Assembly (NCBI RefSeq): GCF_014042345.1
Contig: NZ_JACEZT010000019.1
Coordinates: 36,285 to 100,284, forward strand
Length of the DNA stretch: 64,000 bases
Reading direction: 5' to 3'
DNA from: Rugamonas brunnea
Lineage (GTDB): Bacteria > Pseudomonadota > Gammaproteobacteria > Burkholderiales > Burkholderiaceae_D
The position numbers and the translations under genes are program-made. This document shows, piece by piece, positions 1-8,870 of this stretch (position 1 is its first letter; every line of letters begins with the position of its first letter). The notes under the pieces are model-generated. The model saw only the letters and a program-made list of their open reading frames with translations. It was not told where the DNA came from and searched no databases.

Positions 1-1
1 C

Positions 2-1150
2 GCGCCTTGGGATTGGCACCTGGTGACGGGCGTGTACGTGGACGATATCGATACCGCGTTCCGCGATTCCCTGCTGACCTCGGGCGCCGTGCTGCTGGGC
101 GTGTGCGCGGTGCTGGCGGGGATCGTCAGCGTGGTCAACCGCAGCCTGCGCCACACCATCGGCGGCGATCCCGAATACGCGGGCCAGGTGGCGGCCCGCA
201 TCGCCGGCGGCGACCTGAGCACCGACGTCGACACCCATGAGAGCGACCGCGGCAGCATCCTGTACGGCATGAAGGCCATGCGCGACCAGCTGGCCGACAC
301 CATCGGCGAAATCCGCCACAGCGCCGAGATGATCGCCACCGCGTCGGCCGAGATCGCGACCGGCAATATGGATTTGTCGGCCCGCACCGAATCGCAGGCC
401 AGCGCGCTGGAAGAGACTGCCGCCTCAATGGAGGAACTGACCTCGACCGTGAACCAGAACGCCAGCAACGCGGTGCAAGCCAACGAACTGGTGGAATCGG
501 CCTCGCAAGTGGCCGAGCAGGGCGGACGCGTGGTGTCGCAGGTGGTGCAGACGATGGAAACCATCAACGCGTCGGCCACCCGCATCGTCGACATCATCAG
601 CGTGATCGACGGCATCGCCTTCCAGACCAACATCCTGGCCCTGAACGCGGCCGTGGAAGCGGCCCGCGCCGGCGAGCAGGGCCGTGGCTTCGCGGTGGTG
701 GCGTCGGAAGTGCGCAACCTGGCCCAGCGCAGCGCGGCGGCGGCCAAGGAGATCAAGACCTTGATCAACGATTCGGTCGACAGCATCAACGCCGGCAGCG
801 CCCTGGTGGCCCAGGCCGGCACCACGATGGACCAGGTGGTGGCCAGCGTGTCGCGCGTGACCGCCATCATGCGCGAGATCACGGCCGCCTCGACCGAGCA
901 GAGCACGGGCATCGGCCACGTCAACATGGCGATCACGGAAATGGACAGCGTGACGCAGCAGAACGCGGCCCTGGTGGAACAGGCCGCCGCCGCCGCCGGC
1001 AGCATGCAGGAACAGGCGCACCACCTGGCCGACATGGTGGCGCGCTTCCGGTTGAGCGGCGAGGCGGTGCGTCCGGCCGTGGCCGCCGCGCCCGCGCCAG
1101 CACCGGCCCGCGTGGCCAAGCCGGCGCGCCGCGTGGCGCTGACGCGCTAA
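2..1150 (+). CDS. Methyl-accepting chemotaxis protein (5' partial)
   Basis: The reading frame is open from the window edge, so the N-terminus (first membrane segment and most of the periplasmic sensor) is missing. The first visible residues, PWDWHLVTGVYVDDID, look like the end of a Cache-type sensor. A membrane helix (about residues 22-40 of the visible part) and a HAMP region follow. The rest is a long coiled signalling domain with the receptor hairpin-tip motif (IDGIAFQTNILALNAAVEAA) that contacts CheA and CheW. The tail is Ala/Pro-rich and lacks a recognisable CheR-tethering pentapeptide. Role: transmembrane chemoreceptor. The ligand cannot be told. A GC-rich hairpin follows the stop. Confidence 0.93.
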   Translation, partial: APWDWHLVTGVYVDDIDTAFRDSLLTSGAVLLGVCAVLAGIVSVVNRSLRHTIGGDPEYAGQVAARIAGGDLSTDVDTHESDRGSILYGMKAMRDQLADTIGEIRHSAEMIATASAEIATGNMDLSARTESQASALEETAASMEELTSTVNQNASNAVQANELVESASQVAEQGGRVVSQVVQTMETINASATRIVDIISVIDGIAFQTNILALNAAVEAARAGEQGRGFAVVASEVRNLAQRSAAAAKEIKTLINDSVDSINAGSALVAQAGTTMDQVVASVSRVTAIMREITAASTEQSTGIGHVNMAITEMDSVTQQNAALVEQAAAAAGSMQEQAHHLADMVARFRLSGEAVRPAVAAAPAPAPARVAKPARRVALTR

Positions 1151-1172
1151 GCCGGCGCCTTCAACGGCAACG

Positions 1173-1190
1173 GCCCCCGGCAACGGGGGC
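1173..1190 (+). terminator. GC hairpin after the chemoreceptor gene
   Basis: A perfect GCCCCC / GGGGGC stem with a six-base loop lies 22 bases after the chemoreceptor stop. The following sequence is A-rich rather than T-rich, so intrinsic termination is plausible but not textbook. Confidence 0.5.
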
Positions 1191-1215
1191 AAGACAAATG
1201 GGGAGTTCAAGGCAG

Positions 1216-1253
1216 ATGGGGACGTGACGCCAGTAAATGGCTCACGTCCCCAT
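1216..1253. repeat. Palindromic REP-like element
   Basis: Perfect 12-base inverted arms (ATGGGGACGTGA and its complement, 1216-1227 and 1242-1253) flank a 14-base spacer. It lies between the convergent chemoreceptor and lipoprotein genes. The GGGGAC core and position suggest a REP-type palindrome that may also act as a two-way terminator. No second copy was seen in the window. Confidence 0.5.
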
Positions 1254-1269
1254 TGGTTTGTGTGCGGCC

Positions 1270-1812
1270 TTATTGCGTGGCCTTGCCGGATGCCGGGGCG
1301 CCGCCACCGGCCGTTGCCGCGTCGGCCGGCTGGCCGTCATCGGCCGGGCCGTCCTGCTGGCCATCGGCGGCCGCGCCCGGTGTGCCGGCCGCGGCTGGCG
1401 CACCATCGTTCGAGACCACGGCCGGCACGAACACCAGCTTGCCGCCTTCGACCCGGAACACACCCAGCAAGTCGCCCGCTTCCGCCTTCGGTTCCGGCAG
1501 CTCGGTGCAGGTTTGCGTCTCCACCTGCCACAGCTGGTTGCCGTCGCGCAGGATCCAGGTTTGCTCGCCCAGCCCGAACAGTTCGATTTCCACGTCCTTG
1601 GCCGGCATGCTGCCCAGGCTGATGCGGCGCTGGCAGTCCGGCCAGCGCGACAGGATCAGCGACACGGCCGCGTCGCGCTTCCACAGGTGTTCCTGCTCGC
1701 GCTTGACGGTCAGCGCATGGCTGCTGCCGCTGCCGCCCACGTAGTAGGAGGCCGAGTCGTCGACGCAGGCCGTCAGCAGCAGGGGCAGGGTGGCGAGCAG
1801 GATCTTGCGCAT
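1270..1812 (-). CDS. Putative lipoprotein of unknown function
   Basis: This 180-aa protein starts MRKILLATLPLLLTACVDD, a clear lipoprotein signal peptide with lipobox LTAC and cysteine 16 as the lipidated residue. That supports the ATG at 1812 over a longer upstream frame. The middle contains short beta-like stretches (ISLGSMPAKDVEIELFGLGEQTWILRDG) and two Cys (WPDC, TQTC) that could pair in the periplasm. The C-terminal 50 residues are low-complexity Ala/Gly/Asp. The body is of the kind often annotated as a small conserved envelope lipoprotein, and I do not recognise a named family. It is convergent with the upstream chemoreceptor gene. Confidence 0.75.
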   Translation of the reverse strand: MRKILLATLPLLLTACVDDSASYYVGGSGSSHALTVKREQEHLWKRDAAVSLILSRWPDCQRRISLGSMPAKDVEIELFGLGEQTWILRDGNQLWQVETQTCTELPEPKAEAGDLLGVFRVEGGKLVFVPAVVSNDGAPAAAGTPGAAADGQQDGPADDGQPADAATAGGGAPASGKATQ

Positions 1813-1951
1813 GGCGGGAATCGTCAGCAAAAAAATGGTGCGTCCATTATAGCGGCAGCGCGGCGCGGCGGATGGCGCCGTTGGCGGGGATGGACAGGAG
1901 GCGGGAGGCGGGAAGCGGGAGCAAGACGGGCGCAAAGCGGGAGTCAAAACG

Positions 1952-1985
1952 CGTCGCGCCCGGCCATGTAGGACCGGGCGCGACG
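1952..1985. terminator. GC-rich hairpin downstream of ompW
   Basis: A perfect 12-bp stem (CGTCGCGCCCGG with its complement) and a 10-base loop lie about 50 bases beyond the ompW stop. On the minus strand an AAAAC/GTTTT-type run lies just beyond, in keeping with transcription termination of ompW. Confidence 0.6.
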
Positions 1986-2035
1986 TTGGCGTTCACGCGG
2001 CGGGCGCCGCGCGAACGGTGGGAAGTGCGGCTGGC

Positions 2036-2647
2036 TTAGAAGCGGTAGCCCACGCCCACGCCGACCAGCCATGGATCGATCTGCACGTTGCTGACCTTGG
2101 CGCCGCTGACGAACACGTCGCTACGGATCTGCACTTTTTTCACGTCGAAGTTAACCGACCAGTTCTTGTCGATCTTGTAGTCCACGCCCGCTTGCAGGGC
2201 CAGGCCGAAGCTCTTGTGCTCCAGGCCGCCTGCGCCGTTCAGCAGTTCCACCTTGCTGATGTTGGTGTAGTTGATACCGGCACCGACGTAGGGATTCAGT
2301 TGCGCGTCAGGCAGGAAGTGGTACTGGGCCAGCAGCGTTGGCGGCAGGTGCTTGAAGGTGCCGATGTTGGAACCGTCCAGGCTCACGTCATGCTTTTGCG
2401 GGTAGGTCAGTACCAGCTCGGCCGACACGTTGCGGTTGAAGAAATAGGAGATGTCCACTTCGGGAATGGTCTTGGAGCTGACATCGATGCGGTCCGATGC
2501 GCCCACACCACCGACCGGGTCGGACTTGTTGGCCGGGTCAATGTGCACAGCGCGCACACGCACCAGCCATGGGCTTTCTTCCGCCATGGCGTTACCGGCC
2601 AGCATGCCGAGGGAGACCAGAATGATTGCTGCTGCAGACTTTTGCAT
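2036..2647 (-). CDS. ompW: OmpW family outer membrane protein
   Basis: This 203-aa precursor has a cleavable signal peptide ending NAMAEES and a small beta-barrel pattern. It ends in YRF, the terminal aromatic typical of outer membrane barrels. Family features include the SPWLVRVRAVHIDP start of the mature part and the PEVDISYFFNRNVSAEL strand. OmpW proteins form eight-stranded barrels with a hydrophobic channel for small nonpolar molecules. The ATG at 2647 is chosen because GAGAGG lies 9 bases upstream; an upstream in-frame start would overlap that site. An FNR-type box sits upstream (2715-2728), in line with the known oxygen control of ompW in enterobacteria. Confidence 0.92.
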   Translation of the reverse strand: MQKSAAAIILVSLGMLAGNAMAEESPWLVRVRAVHIDPANKSDPVGGVGASDRIDVSSKTIPEVDISYFFNRNVSAELVLTYPQKHDVSLDGSNIGTFKHLPPTLLAQYHFLPDAQLNPYVGAGINYTNISKVELLNGAGGLEHKSFGLALQAGVDYKIDKNWSVNFDVKKVQIRSDVFVSGAKVSNVQIDPWLVGVGVGYRF

Positions 2648-2714
2648 TTGTATTTCCTCTCTTTGTTTCATTGAAGTAACGCAATCAGTCTATTGTTGCG
2701 GTGCCGCAGAAACT

Positions 2715-2728
2715 TTGATCTAAGTCAA
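2715..2728 (-). promoter_or_regulatory. FNR/ANR-type box upstream of ompW
   Basis: TTGATCTAAGTCAA matches TTGAT-N4-ATCAA at nine of ten defined bases. Placing its centre at -41.5 puts a -10-like hexamer (TAGACT on the minus strand, 2692-2687) at -12 to -7 and transcription start near 2680. This is class II activator geometry. The position is seen; regulation by FNR is inferred. Confidence 0.6.
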
Positions 2729-2931
2729 AATTGTCCGGGACACGACGATGTAGCAGGCTCAGCGTGAACGCGGCTTGATTTGACGACTATTTTTTGTTGG
2801 ATCGGTAAGCAATCGCGTGCGCGGGGCCGCGATTGCTGGGCCGGAAAGGTGGGGCAGTGGGGAGATGGGATGCCGGCGCCGGCAGCTTATCCGCGAGGCT
2901 GGCTGGCGCCGCGCCGTGTGCGCTGGTGTGG

Positions 2932-3972
2932 TCAGCGCCGGATGATGAAGTTGGTGGCGTAGGTATAGCGCATGGCGCATGGCTGGCCGCCGCAGCGTGC
3001 CGGCTTGAACTTGCTGAGCATGAGGATGGTGGCGGCGATGCGGCCCAGTTCGGGTTCGGGCGCTTCCAGCACAGAGACGCTGGTGGGCTTGCCCTCGCTG
3101 TCGATCTGGGTCAGCAAACGGAACATGCCCCGGACATGCGCCTTGTCGTGCATCGCCGTGAATGCCCGGGCGATGGCTTCCGGCCCGTTGAGCGGGTAGG
3201 GCGGCTCGTCGCCTTCCAGCAGGATCTTGTACGGCGCCTTGACCAGCTCCTGTTGCTCGGGCGAGAGTTGTGCATAGCTCAGGCCTGGCGGCACGAGGAA
3301 GCCAGACGCGGCGTCGCGCTTGATGTGGCTGCCCAGGTCGGGCTGGTCCTGGTGGATGCCGTAGGTCGGCCGTTCAGCCGGCTTGCTTGGCTTGGCTTGC
3401 GGATGGAATTCGCGCGTCACCTGGATGCCGTTCGGATAGGTGATCACACCCTTGCCGCTGAATTCACCGTGCGCCCAGCCGCCTTCGTAGCTGCCGCCGG
3501 CGCCATAGCGCATCTTGCCCTGGCCATGGGGGCTGGTGTCCTGCCACTCGCCGTGGTAGCTGTCGCCCAGCGGGGTGCTGAAATCGACGATGCCGCCCGC
3601 GACGCCAGCGACGAAGGTCGCGTTGAGCTTGCTGCCTTTCGGGTCCGTGTAGACGCCCTTGCCTTCCAGCTTGCCATCCTTGAAGTCGCCCTGCAGCGAA
3701 GCGTCGTCGTCGAGCAGCAGGAAGCCCGGCCCATTCGGTATGCCCTTCACCAGCACGCCTTCGTAGCCGCCGTGCGGGCGCCCGCGCACGGACCAGTTCA
3801 GGATGCCCATGCCGTCCGCATAGCCATCCTTGCAGGCGCCGCTCCAGCTCGCCTTTTCGTCCTCGACCGGCTGCGGGTTGGCGATCAGGCAGTCGGGGTT
3901 GCCAATGTAGCTCATGGCGGCGCTGGCGTTGGTCGCCAGCAGCAGGGAAGTCAGGGATAGCAGCAAGCGCAT
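2932..3972 (-). CDS. Secreted MORN-repeat protein with TonB-like C-terminus
   Basis: The 346-aa protein begins with a signal peptide (MRLLLSLTSLLLATNASAA). Residues about 40-190 carry several MORN-like repeats of the form G-x-Y-x-G-x-(W/F)-x2-G-x2-x-G-x-G (for example DSYHGEWQDTSPHGQGKMRY and SYEGGWAHGEFSGKGVITY). After a Pro/Lys-rich linker, the last ~80 residues (GMFRLLTQIDSEGKPTSVSV ... LSKFKPA) resemble the TonB/energy-transducer C-terminal fold. Two Cys pairs suggest disulfides. The function is unknown. MORN repeats usually mediate membrane or protein contacts, so an envelope scaffold is a fair guess. It is divergently arranged with the downstream peptidase gene. Confidence 0.75.
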   Translation of the reverse strand: MRLLLSLTSLLLATNASAAMSYIGNPDCLIANPQPVEDEKASWSGACKDGYADGMGILNWSVRGRPHGGYEGVLVKGIPNGPGFLLLDDDASLQGDFKDGKLEGKGVYTDPKGSKLNATFVAGVAGGIVDFSTPLGDSYHGEWQDTSPHGQGKMRYGAGGSYEGGWAHGEFSGKGVITYPNGIQVTREFHPQAKPSKPAERPTYGIHQDQPDLGSHIKRDAASGFLVPPGLSYAQLSPEQQELVKAPYKILLEGDEPPYPLNGPEAIARAFTAMHDKAHVRGMFRLLTQIDSEGKPTSVSVLEAPEPELGRIAATILMLSKFKPARCGGQPCAMRYTYATNFIIRR

Positions 3973-4111
3973 GGCGATGCTCCGATTGTTATTGATTTTG
4001 CAATCTTAACACCACCATTGCCCAAATGGAAGATTGCATACCTGCTCATGTATTGAGCTGGCGCAGGAACAGGCTTACTATGGACGGGTATCCCTCCCAC
4101 CGGCAGCTGAC

Positions 4112-4903
4112 ATGCAGGCTTTCCTCTCCTTGCCAGGACAGCGCGCTGCGCTGGCGCAAATACTGGCGCTGGCACTGCTGGCTGGTCCAGAGGCTTGCGC
4201 ACAGCCGCTCACCCAGGAGCGGGTGGCGGCGCAGGCGGCCGGGGTGTACGCCGTGCGCGTTGCCGCGCTTGATGCGGCCGGCAAGCTCGATCCGGCGGCC
4301 GCCTTCACGGCTCGCGTGCGGCGCGTGGCGGCTGGCCTGATCGCGCAGGCCGCGCGCGACTATCCGGACACGGCGGCCTGGCCTTGGGAAGTGCATGCCA
4401 CCACCGACCCGGACCAGGACGCCGACAGCATGGCCGGCGGCAAGATCCTCGTCAGCCAGGCCTACGTGGAGCGGCTGGAATTATCCGATGTGGAACTGGC
4501 CATGCTGCTGGCGCATGAAATCGCCCACGTCGTGCTGCGTCACAATTTGCATGAACTGGAGCAGGCGCTGGCGCTGGACCCGGCCTGGGCCGGGCGGCCT
4601 TTGGAAGCGCTGGTGGATGCCGTCGATCACGACGCGGCGTTGATGGCCAGGCTGGCGCCCCTGAACGTGGCGCAGGAGATGGAGGCCGACCACGCCGGCC
4701 TGTTGCTGGCGGCGCATGCCGGCTGGCCGCCCGAACGGCTGGCCCGGTACTACCACAAGATGATGCGCGCCAGCGGCCGGCCCTACCTCGACAGCGACGA
4801 CCATCCGGCGCCGGCCCGGCGCTGGCAGGCCGCGCGCGCGCTGGCCATCACGCTGGCCGCGCCCGTGCCCGTGCCCATGCCCGTGTCCGCGCTTCAGCGG
4901 TAG
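4112..4903 (+). CDS. M48-type zinc metallopeptidase, exported
   Basis: This 263-aa protein has an N-terminal hydrophobic export signal ending about EACAQ, which supports the ATG at 4112 rather than upstream in-frame starts. The zinc-binding HEIAH motif is at residues 135-139 in LLAHEIAHVVLRHN. The third-ligand region EMEADHAG follows about 50 residues later, the usual M48 spacing. This points to a periplasmic BepA/Oma1-like peptidase or chaperone acting on envelope proteins. It lacks the TPR region of BepA and is short. Its last 10 bases overlap the end of the convergent solute-binding protein gene. Confidence 0.85.
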   Translation: MQAFLSLPGQRAALAQILALALLAGPEACAQPLTQERVAAQAAGVYAVRVAALDAAGKLDPAAAFTARVRRVAAGLIAQAARDYPDTAAWPWEVHATTDPDQDADSMAGGKILVSQAYVERLELSDVELAMLLAHEIAHVVLRHNLHELEQALALDPAWAGRPLEALVDAVDHDAALMARLAPLNVAQEMEADHAGLLLAAHAGWPPERLARYYHKMMRASGRPYLDSDDHPAPARRWQAARALAITLAAPVPVPMPVSALQR

Positions 4904-5616
4904 CGGGCCAGGATGCGCTCCACGCTGCCATCGTCGGCCAGCGCGTCGAGGGCGCGGCTGATGTCCTGGAACGGGATGGCGGATTTGCGCGAGAACGCGC
5001 ATTGCGCCTTGAAGGTGGAGAACACCAGGTCGGGCCGCAGGCGCAGCGTCTTGTCGTTGCGGGTCAGGTAAGCCATGGTGGACTGCACCATGATGGTGTA
5101 CTGCACTTCGCCCGCCATCAGCCGGCGCAGGTTCTTGTCCATATTGGGCGACTCGGTGCGGAAGAATTGCTTGCCCAGCACCTGCTCCACGCGCGGATAG
5201 CGGTAGCCGGCCACGGTGCCGATGGGGCGGTCGCGCAGGTCGGCCAGCGAACGGATGGCCGGCGCCCCCTCGCGCGCCACCACCAGTTCCGCGTCCGGGA
5301 TCAGCGGCCGGCTCCATTGGTAGTCGCCATCGATCCAGAACGGCAGCACGTAGCAGATGCCGTCGGCGCGGCCTTGGGTAAGGGTGGGGGTGACGCCGTC
5401 CACGTCCACGCTCAGGTAACTCGCCTGGCGGCCCAGGCGTTGGGCCAGTGCGTCGCCCAGGTCTTTCAGGATACCGCTGCTCAGTTTGCCGTCGCGGAAC
5501 TGCACCAATGGCATAGTCAGATCGGTGGGCGCGATCATGACGAGTTCGCTGGTTGCCGCCTGCGCGGTGTGGACCAGGAACAGGGCGGCAAGAAGACACA
5601 GGAGTTGCCGAAGCAT
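4894..5616 (-). CDS. Periplasmic solute-binding protein (SBP_bac_3 type)
   Basis: The 240-aa precursor has signal peptide MLRQLLCLLAALFLVHTAQA. The mature part follows the amino-acid-binding-protein (family 3) fold: an early GILKDLGDALAQRLG lobe, RSLADLRDRPIGTVAGYRYP at the usual hinge position, and a final helix DGSVERILARYR. No permease or ATPase gene is adjacent, so it is an orphan binding protein, possibly a sensor partner or part of a dispersed transporter. The ligand is not predictable. It overlaps the convergent peptidase gene by 10 bases at the 3' end. Confidence 0.82.
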   Translation of the reverse strand: MLRQLLCLLAALFLVHTAQAATSELVMIAPTDLTMPLVQFRDGKLSSGILKDLGDALAQRLGRQASYLSVDVDGVTPTLTQGRADGICYVLPFWIDGDYQWSRPLIPDAELVVAREGAPAIRSLADLRDRPIGTVAGYRYPRVEQVLGKQFFRTESPNMDKNLRRLMAGEVQYTIMVQSTMAYLTRNDKTLRLRPDLVFSTFKAQCAFSRKSAIPFQDISRALDALADDGSVERILARYR

Positions 5617-5895
5617 GGGCGGTTCGCCTCCGGGTGTTGGATGGGGGCGGATCGCTTACGGGTACGGGCAAGCGAGCAGCGTTGAATGGGAATTTCGGAC
5701 ATTCTACGACAGGCGTGGCAGTGCCGTGGCGCACTGCTGTCAATTTTGTTGCGGTGTTGGTCAACTGCCAACGGCGGGCGCGGCACACCCTGCGCCGATG
5801 TGATCGGCCGCCAGCGGGGCTTGCCTCAGATCAAACAGCACGCATTGCATCGGTGACAGTATGGCCATTCCTTTCTCGCAAGCATGGAGTGGCCG

Positions 5896-7740
5896 ATGGA
5901 GCAGCTGACCCCCTATTTCGAAACCGAACTGGCCCTGCTGCGCCGGAACATGCGTGGTTTTGCCGAGCGCTATCCCGCCCTCGCCGGCAAGCTGGAATTG
6001 ACCGGAGACACCTGTAAGGATCCCCATGTTGAACGGATGATACAGGCCACCGCCCTGCTGGCCGCGCGCGTAGCCAAGCGGATGGACGACGACTATCCGC
6101 AGTTCACCGAATCGCTGCTGGAAATGCTGTACCCACATTACCTGCGCAGCTTCCCGCCATGTTCGATCGCCCAATTGGATTTGCGCAATACGATGGCGGA
6201 ATCGACCGAGGAAGTGATCACCGTGCCGCGCGGCGTCGTCATGAAGTCGCTGCAGGAGCAGGGTGTGAAGTGCCTGTTCACCACCGCCAGCGAAGTGCTG
6301 CTGGCGCCGCTCGTGGTGACGGGCGTGCGCTTTGATGCCGTGATCGACGCGCCGCCGGCCATGGGGCTGGGTCCTGGCGTGAGTTCCAGCATCGCCATCA
6401 CGCTCTCCTGCGCTGGCCCGGCCAGTCTGGACGCGTTGGCGTTGCCGCGCTTGCGCCTGTTCATCGACGGCGATCCGCTGTTCTGCGCCGCCCTGCGCAA
6501 CACCTTGTTCATGCGCGTCGCCTGCGCCTGCCTCGTGCTGCCCGGCCAGGCGGACTGGTGCCGGCTGGCGCGCGTGCCGCTGCGGGCGGCGGGCTTTTCC
6601 GAGGACGAAGCGCTGGTGCCCAGCGGCGCCCGCTCGCATCCTGCGTATCGCCTGCTGACGGAGTACTTCGCGTTCCCGGAAAAATTCAACTTTGTCGACC
6701 TGGACTGGCCCGCTATCGCCGCGCTGCTGCCGCCGGACTGCCGCAGCGTGACGCTGCAACTGGCGCTGGCCAACGTGTCCGGCGGTTCGCATCTGGCGCG
6801 CACGCTGGGCAGCCTGGGCACGCATCACTTGCTGCCGCATTGCGTGCCGGTGGTCAACCTGTTCAAGCGTCCGGCAGCCCCGGTCAGTATCAGCCACACG
6901 GCCCCCGACTATGCCCTGCTGGCCGACGCGGCCGACCCAGCCGCCTACGAGATTTACGACGTGCTGGCGGCCAGCCTCGTCACCGACCCTGCGCGGCGCG
7001 ACGGGACCGAGACGCTGCAACCATTCTATGGCGGGCGCCACCGACAGGCAGGCAACCAGCCGCCGCGCTACTGGGTCACGCGGCGCGACCCCGTGACCGC
7101 CGAGCTAAGCCCTGGCCACGAAACCCGCATCGCGCTGGTGGACCAGGAGCTGGCGTCCTACGCGCCGGTAGCGCCCACGCTGTCCGTGGAACTGCTGTGC
7201 AGCAACCGCGACCTGCCATCGTCCCTGCCCTACGGCCAGCCGGACGGCGACCTGGCGCTGGACGGTACGCTCGCCAGCACCGTCATCCGTCTGCTGCGCA
7301 AGCCGACGGCCAGTTGCCGCTTCGAGACGGGCAACAGCGCGCACTGGCGGCTGGTCGCCCACCTGTCGCTCAATCATCGCGCGCTCAGCAGCATGGGGCT
7401 GGAGGAATTTCGCACCATGCTGGCGCTGTATGACTTGCCTCGCTCGCTAGTGACGCAGCGTCACATCCAAGGTGTGGTGGACCTGCACTACCGCACGGCG
7501 CAGACCTGGGTGGGCCGCCAGCCACATGCGGCCTTGATGCCGGGCGTGGAAATCCGCGTCACGCTGGACGAGGCGGCATTCGTCGGCGGCGGCATCCATC
7601 TGTTCGTGCAGGTGCTCGATCACTTCTTCGGCCTGTATGGCCAAATCAACGTGTACAGCCAGCTGGTGGTGCTGTCCAAACGAACCGGAGACGAACTATG
7701 GAAATGCCCGCCGCGCAGTGCCGACCAGCCGCTGGAATAA
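5896..7740 (+). CDS. tssF: Type VI secretion baseplate protein TssF
   Basis: The 614-aa product matches TssF (ImpG/VasA). The start MEQLTPYFETELALLRR is the family N-terminus, followed by FAERYPALAGKL and DPHVERMIQATALLAARV. I chose the ATG at 5896, with GGAG just upstream, over one four codons earlier. TssF forms part of the TssEFGK baseplate wedge on which the sheath is assembled in the cytoplasm. It overlaps tssG by 43 bases, which is typical. Unusually, no sheath, membrane-complex or ClpV genes accompany it here. Confidence 0.95.
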   Translation: MEQLTPYFETELALLRRNMRGFAERYPALAGKLELTGDTCKDPHVERMIQATALLAARVAKRMDDDYPQFTESLLEMLYPHYLRSFPPCSIAQLDLRNTMAESTEEVITVPRGVVMKSLQEQGVKCLFTTASEVLLAPLVVTGVRFDAVIDAPPAMGLGPGVSSSIAITLSCAGPASLDALALPRLRLFIDGDPLFCAALRNTLFMRVACACLVLPGQADWCRLARVPLRAAGFSEDEALVPSGARSHPAYRLLTEYFAFPEKFNFVDLDWPAIAALLPPDCRSVTLQLALANVSGGSHLARTLGSLGTHHLLPHCVPVVNLFKRPAAPVSISHTAPDYALLADAADPAAYEIYDVLAASLVTDPARRDGTETLQPFYGGRHRQAGNQPPRYWVTRRDPVTAELSPGHETRIALVDQELASYAPVAPTLSVELLCSNRDLPSSLPYGQPDGDLALDGTLASTVIRLLRKPTASCRFETGNSAHWRLVAHLSLNHRALSSMGLEEFRTMLALYDLPRSLVTQRHIQGVVDLHYRTAQTWVGRQPHAALMPGVEIRVTLDEAAFVGGGIHLFVQVLDHFFGLYGQINVYSQLVVLSKRTGDELWKCPPRSADQPLE

Positions 7741-8792
7741 TCGGACGCATGCTGGATGAACCGCACCGCTTCGACTTCGTCCAGGCTGTGCGGCTGCTGG
7801 AAGACTTGCTGGTGGCGCAGGGCGTGCCGCGCGCCGCCGCGCTGCGCGACTACCTGCACTTCGACAACAGCATGTCGCTCAGCTTTCCCGCCAGCCAGAT
7901 CGAAGCGTTGCGGGTCGAGGCGGGCCAGGTCGTGGACAGCGAAGCGGCGCTGCATGCGGCGGCCTCGCAAGGCAAGCTCAAGCGCATCCGCATCACGCCC
8001 GCCTTCATCGGCCTGCTGGGCGCGCATGGCGTGCTGCCCAACCACTACACGGAACGCATCGCGGCATGGCGGCACGACCAGCAGGACGATGGTCCGCGCG
8101 CCTTCATCGACCTGTTCTCCAATCGCATGGTGGCGCTGTTCTGGCTGGCGTGGCGCAAGCACCGGCTGGAACTGCCGCAAACGGACGATGGCCGCGATGG
8201 CATGTTGTCGCGTTTGCTGGCGCTGTCCGGCAGTAGTGCTGGCCGAAGCGGCCGGGGTGGCCAGGATGGTCAGGATGGCCACAGTGGCCATGCCGTGCCG
8301 GACGAAGTGGCGGCCTATTATACGACGGCATTCCGCCAGCGCCCCGTGTCGGCCGTGATGATGGAGCGCGTGCTGTCGGAATACTTCGCCATTCCGGTCC
8401 GGCTCACGCCCAACGTGGGACGCATGGAAACAATGGCGCCGCAGCACATCACCCGGTTGAACCGGCAGAACAACCTGCTGGGCCGGGGCGCCGTGTTGGG
8501 GCCGCGCATGTGGCGGCGCGACCTGGTGGTCGGCATACGGCTGGGGCCGCTCGAGGGCGCGCAATACGAGCACTTCATCAAAGGCAGTCCCGGCGCCGCG
8601 GCGCTGCAAGCCATGCTGGCCATGTTCGACCTGCCCACGCTGCGCTTCGAGGTGGAAGTGGTGCTACGCAAGGAGGACATGCGCAGGGTGACGCTGGGCG
8701 CCGGCCAGCGTCTGGGCGTGGACGCCTTCGTGTTCAGCAAGCCGCCCGCGACGGACTGGGGCACATCGCACTACGAGATCGTCCACGCTTGA
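7698..8792 (+). CDS. tssG: Type VI secretion baseplate protein TssG
   Basis: The 364-aa protein is TssG (ImpH/VasB). It has the N-terminal LDEPHRFDFVQAVRLLE signature and the later GLLGAHGVLPNHYTE motif followed by FIDLFSNRMVALFWLAWRKH. TssG pairs with two TssF copies in the baseplate. The start overlaps tssF and follows a GGAG. A Gly/Ser/Asp-rich insert around residues 175-200 (SGSSAGRSGRGGQDGQDGHS) is a low-complexity loop not usual in the family. Next gene is vgrG, 78 bases downstream. Confidence 0.95.
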   Translation: MEMPAAQCRPAAGIIGRMLDEPHRFDFVQAVRLLEDLLVAQGVPRAAALRDYLHFDNSMSLSFPASQIEALRVEAGQVVDSEAALHAAASQGKLKRIRITPAFIGLLGAHGVLPNHYTERIAAWRHDQQDDGPRAFIDLFSNRMVALFWLAWRKHRLELPQTDDGRDGMLSRLLALSGSSAGRSGRGGQDGQDGHSGHAVPDEVAAYYTTAFRQRPVSAVMMERVLSEYFAIPVRLTPNVGRMETMAPQHITRLNRQNNLLGRGAVLGPRMWRRDLVVGIRLGPLEGAQYEHFIKGSPGAAALQAMLAMFDLPTLRFEVEVVLRKEDMRRVTLGAGQRLGVDAFVFSKPPATDWGTSHYEIVHA

Positions 8793-8870
8793 GACGGCGC
8801 AAGACCGCCCCGGATGAGTGCGCTACCTTGGCGGTTCTGGTCATCGCTCCCGCCACCAAGGACACCGATC

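Noticed and set aside
5821..5834. FNR-like sequence TTGCCTCAGATCAA upstream of tssF
   Set aside because: Only eight of ten bases match and no -10 hexamer sits at the class II position, so it is not called.
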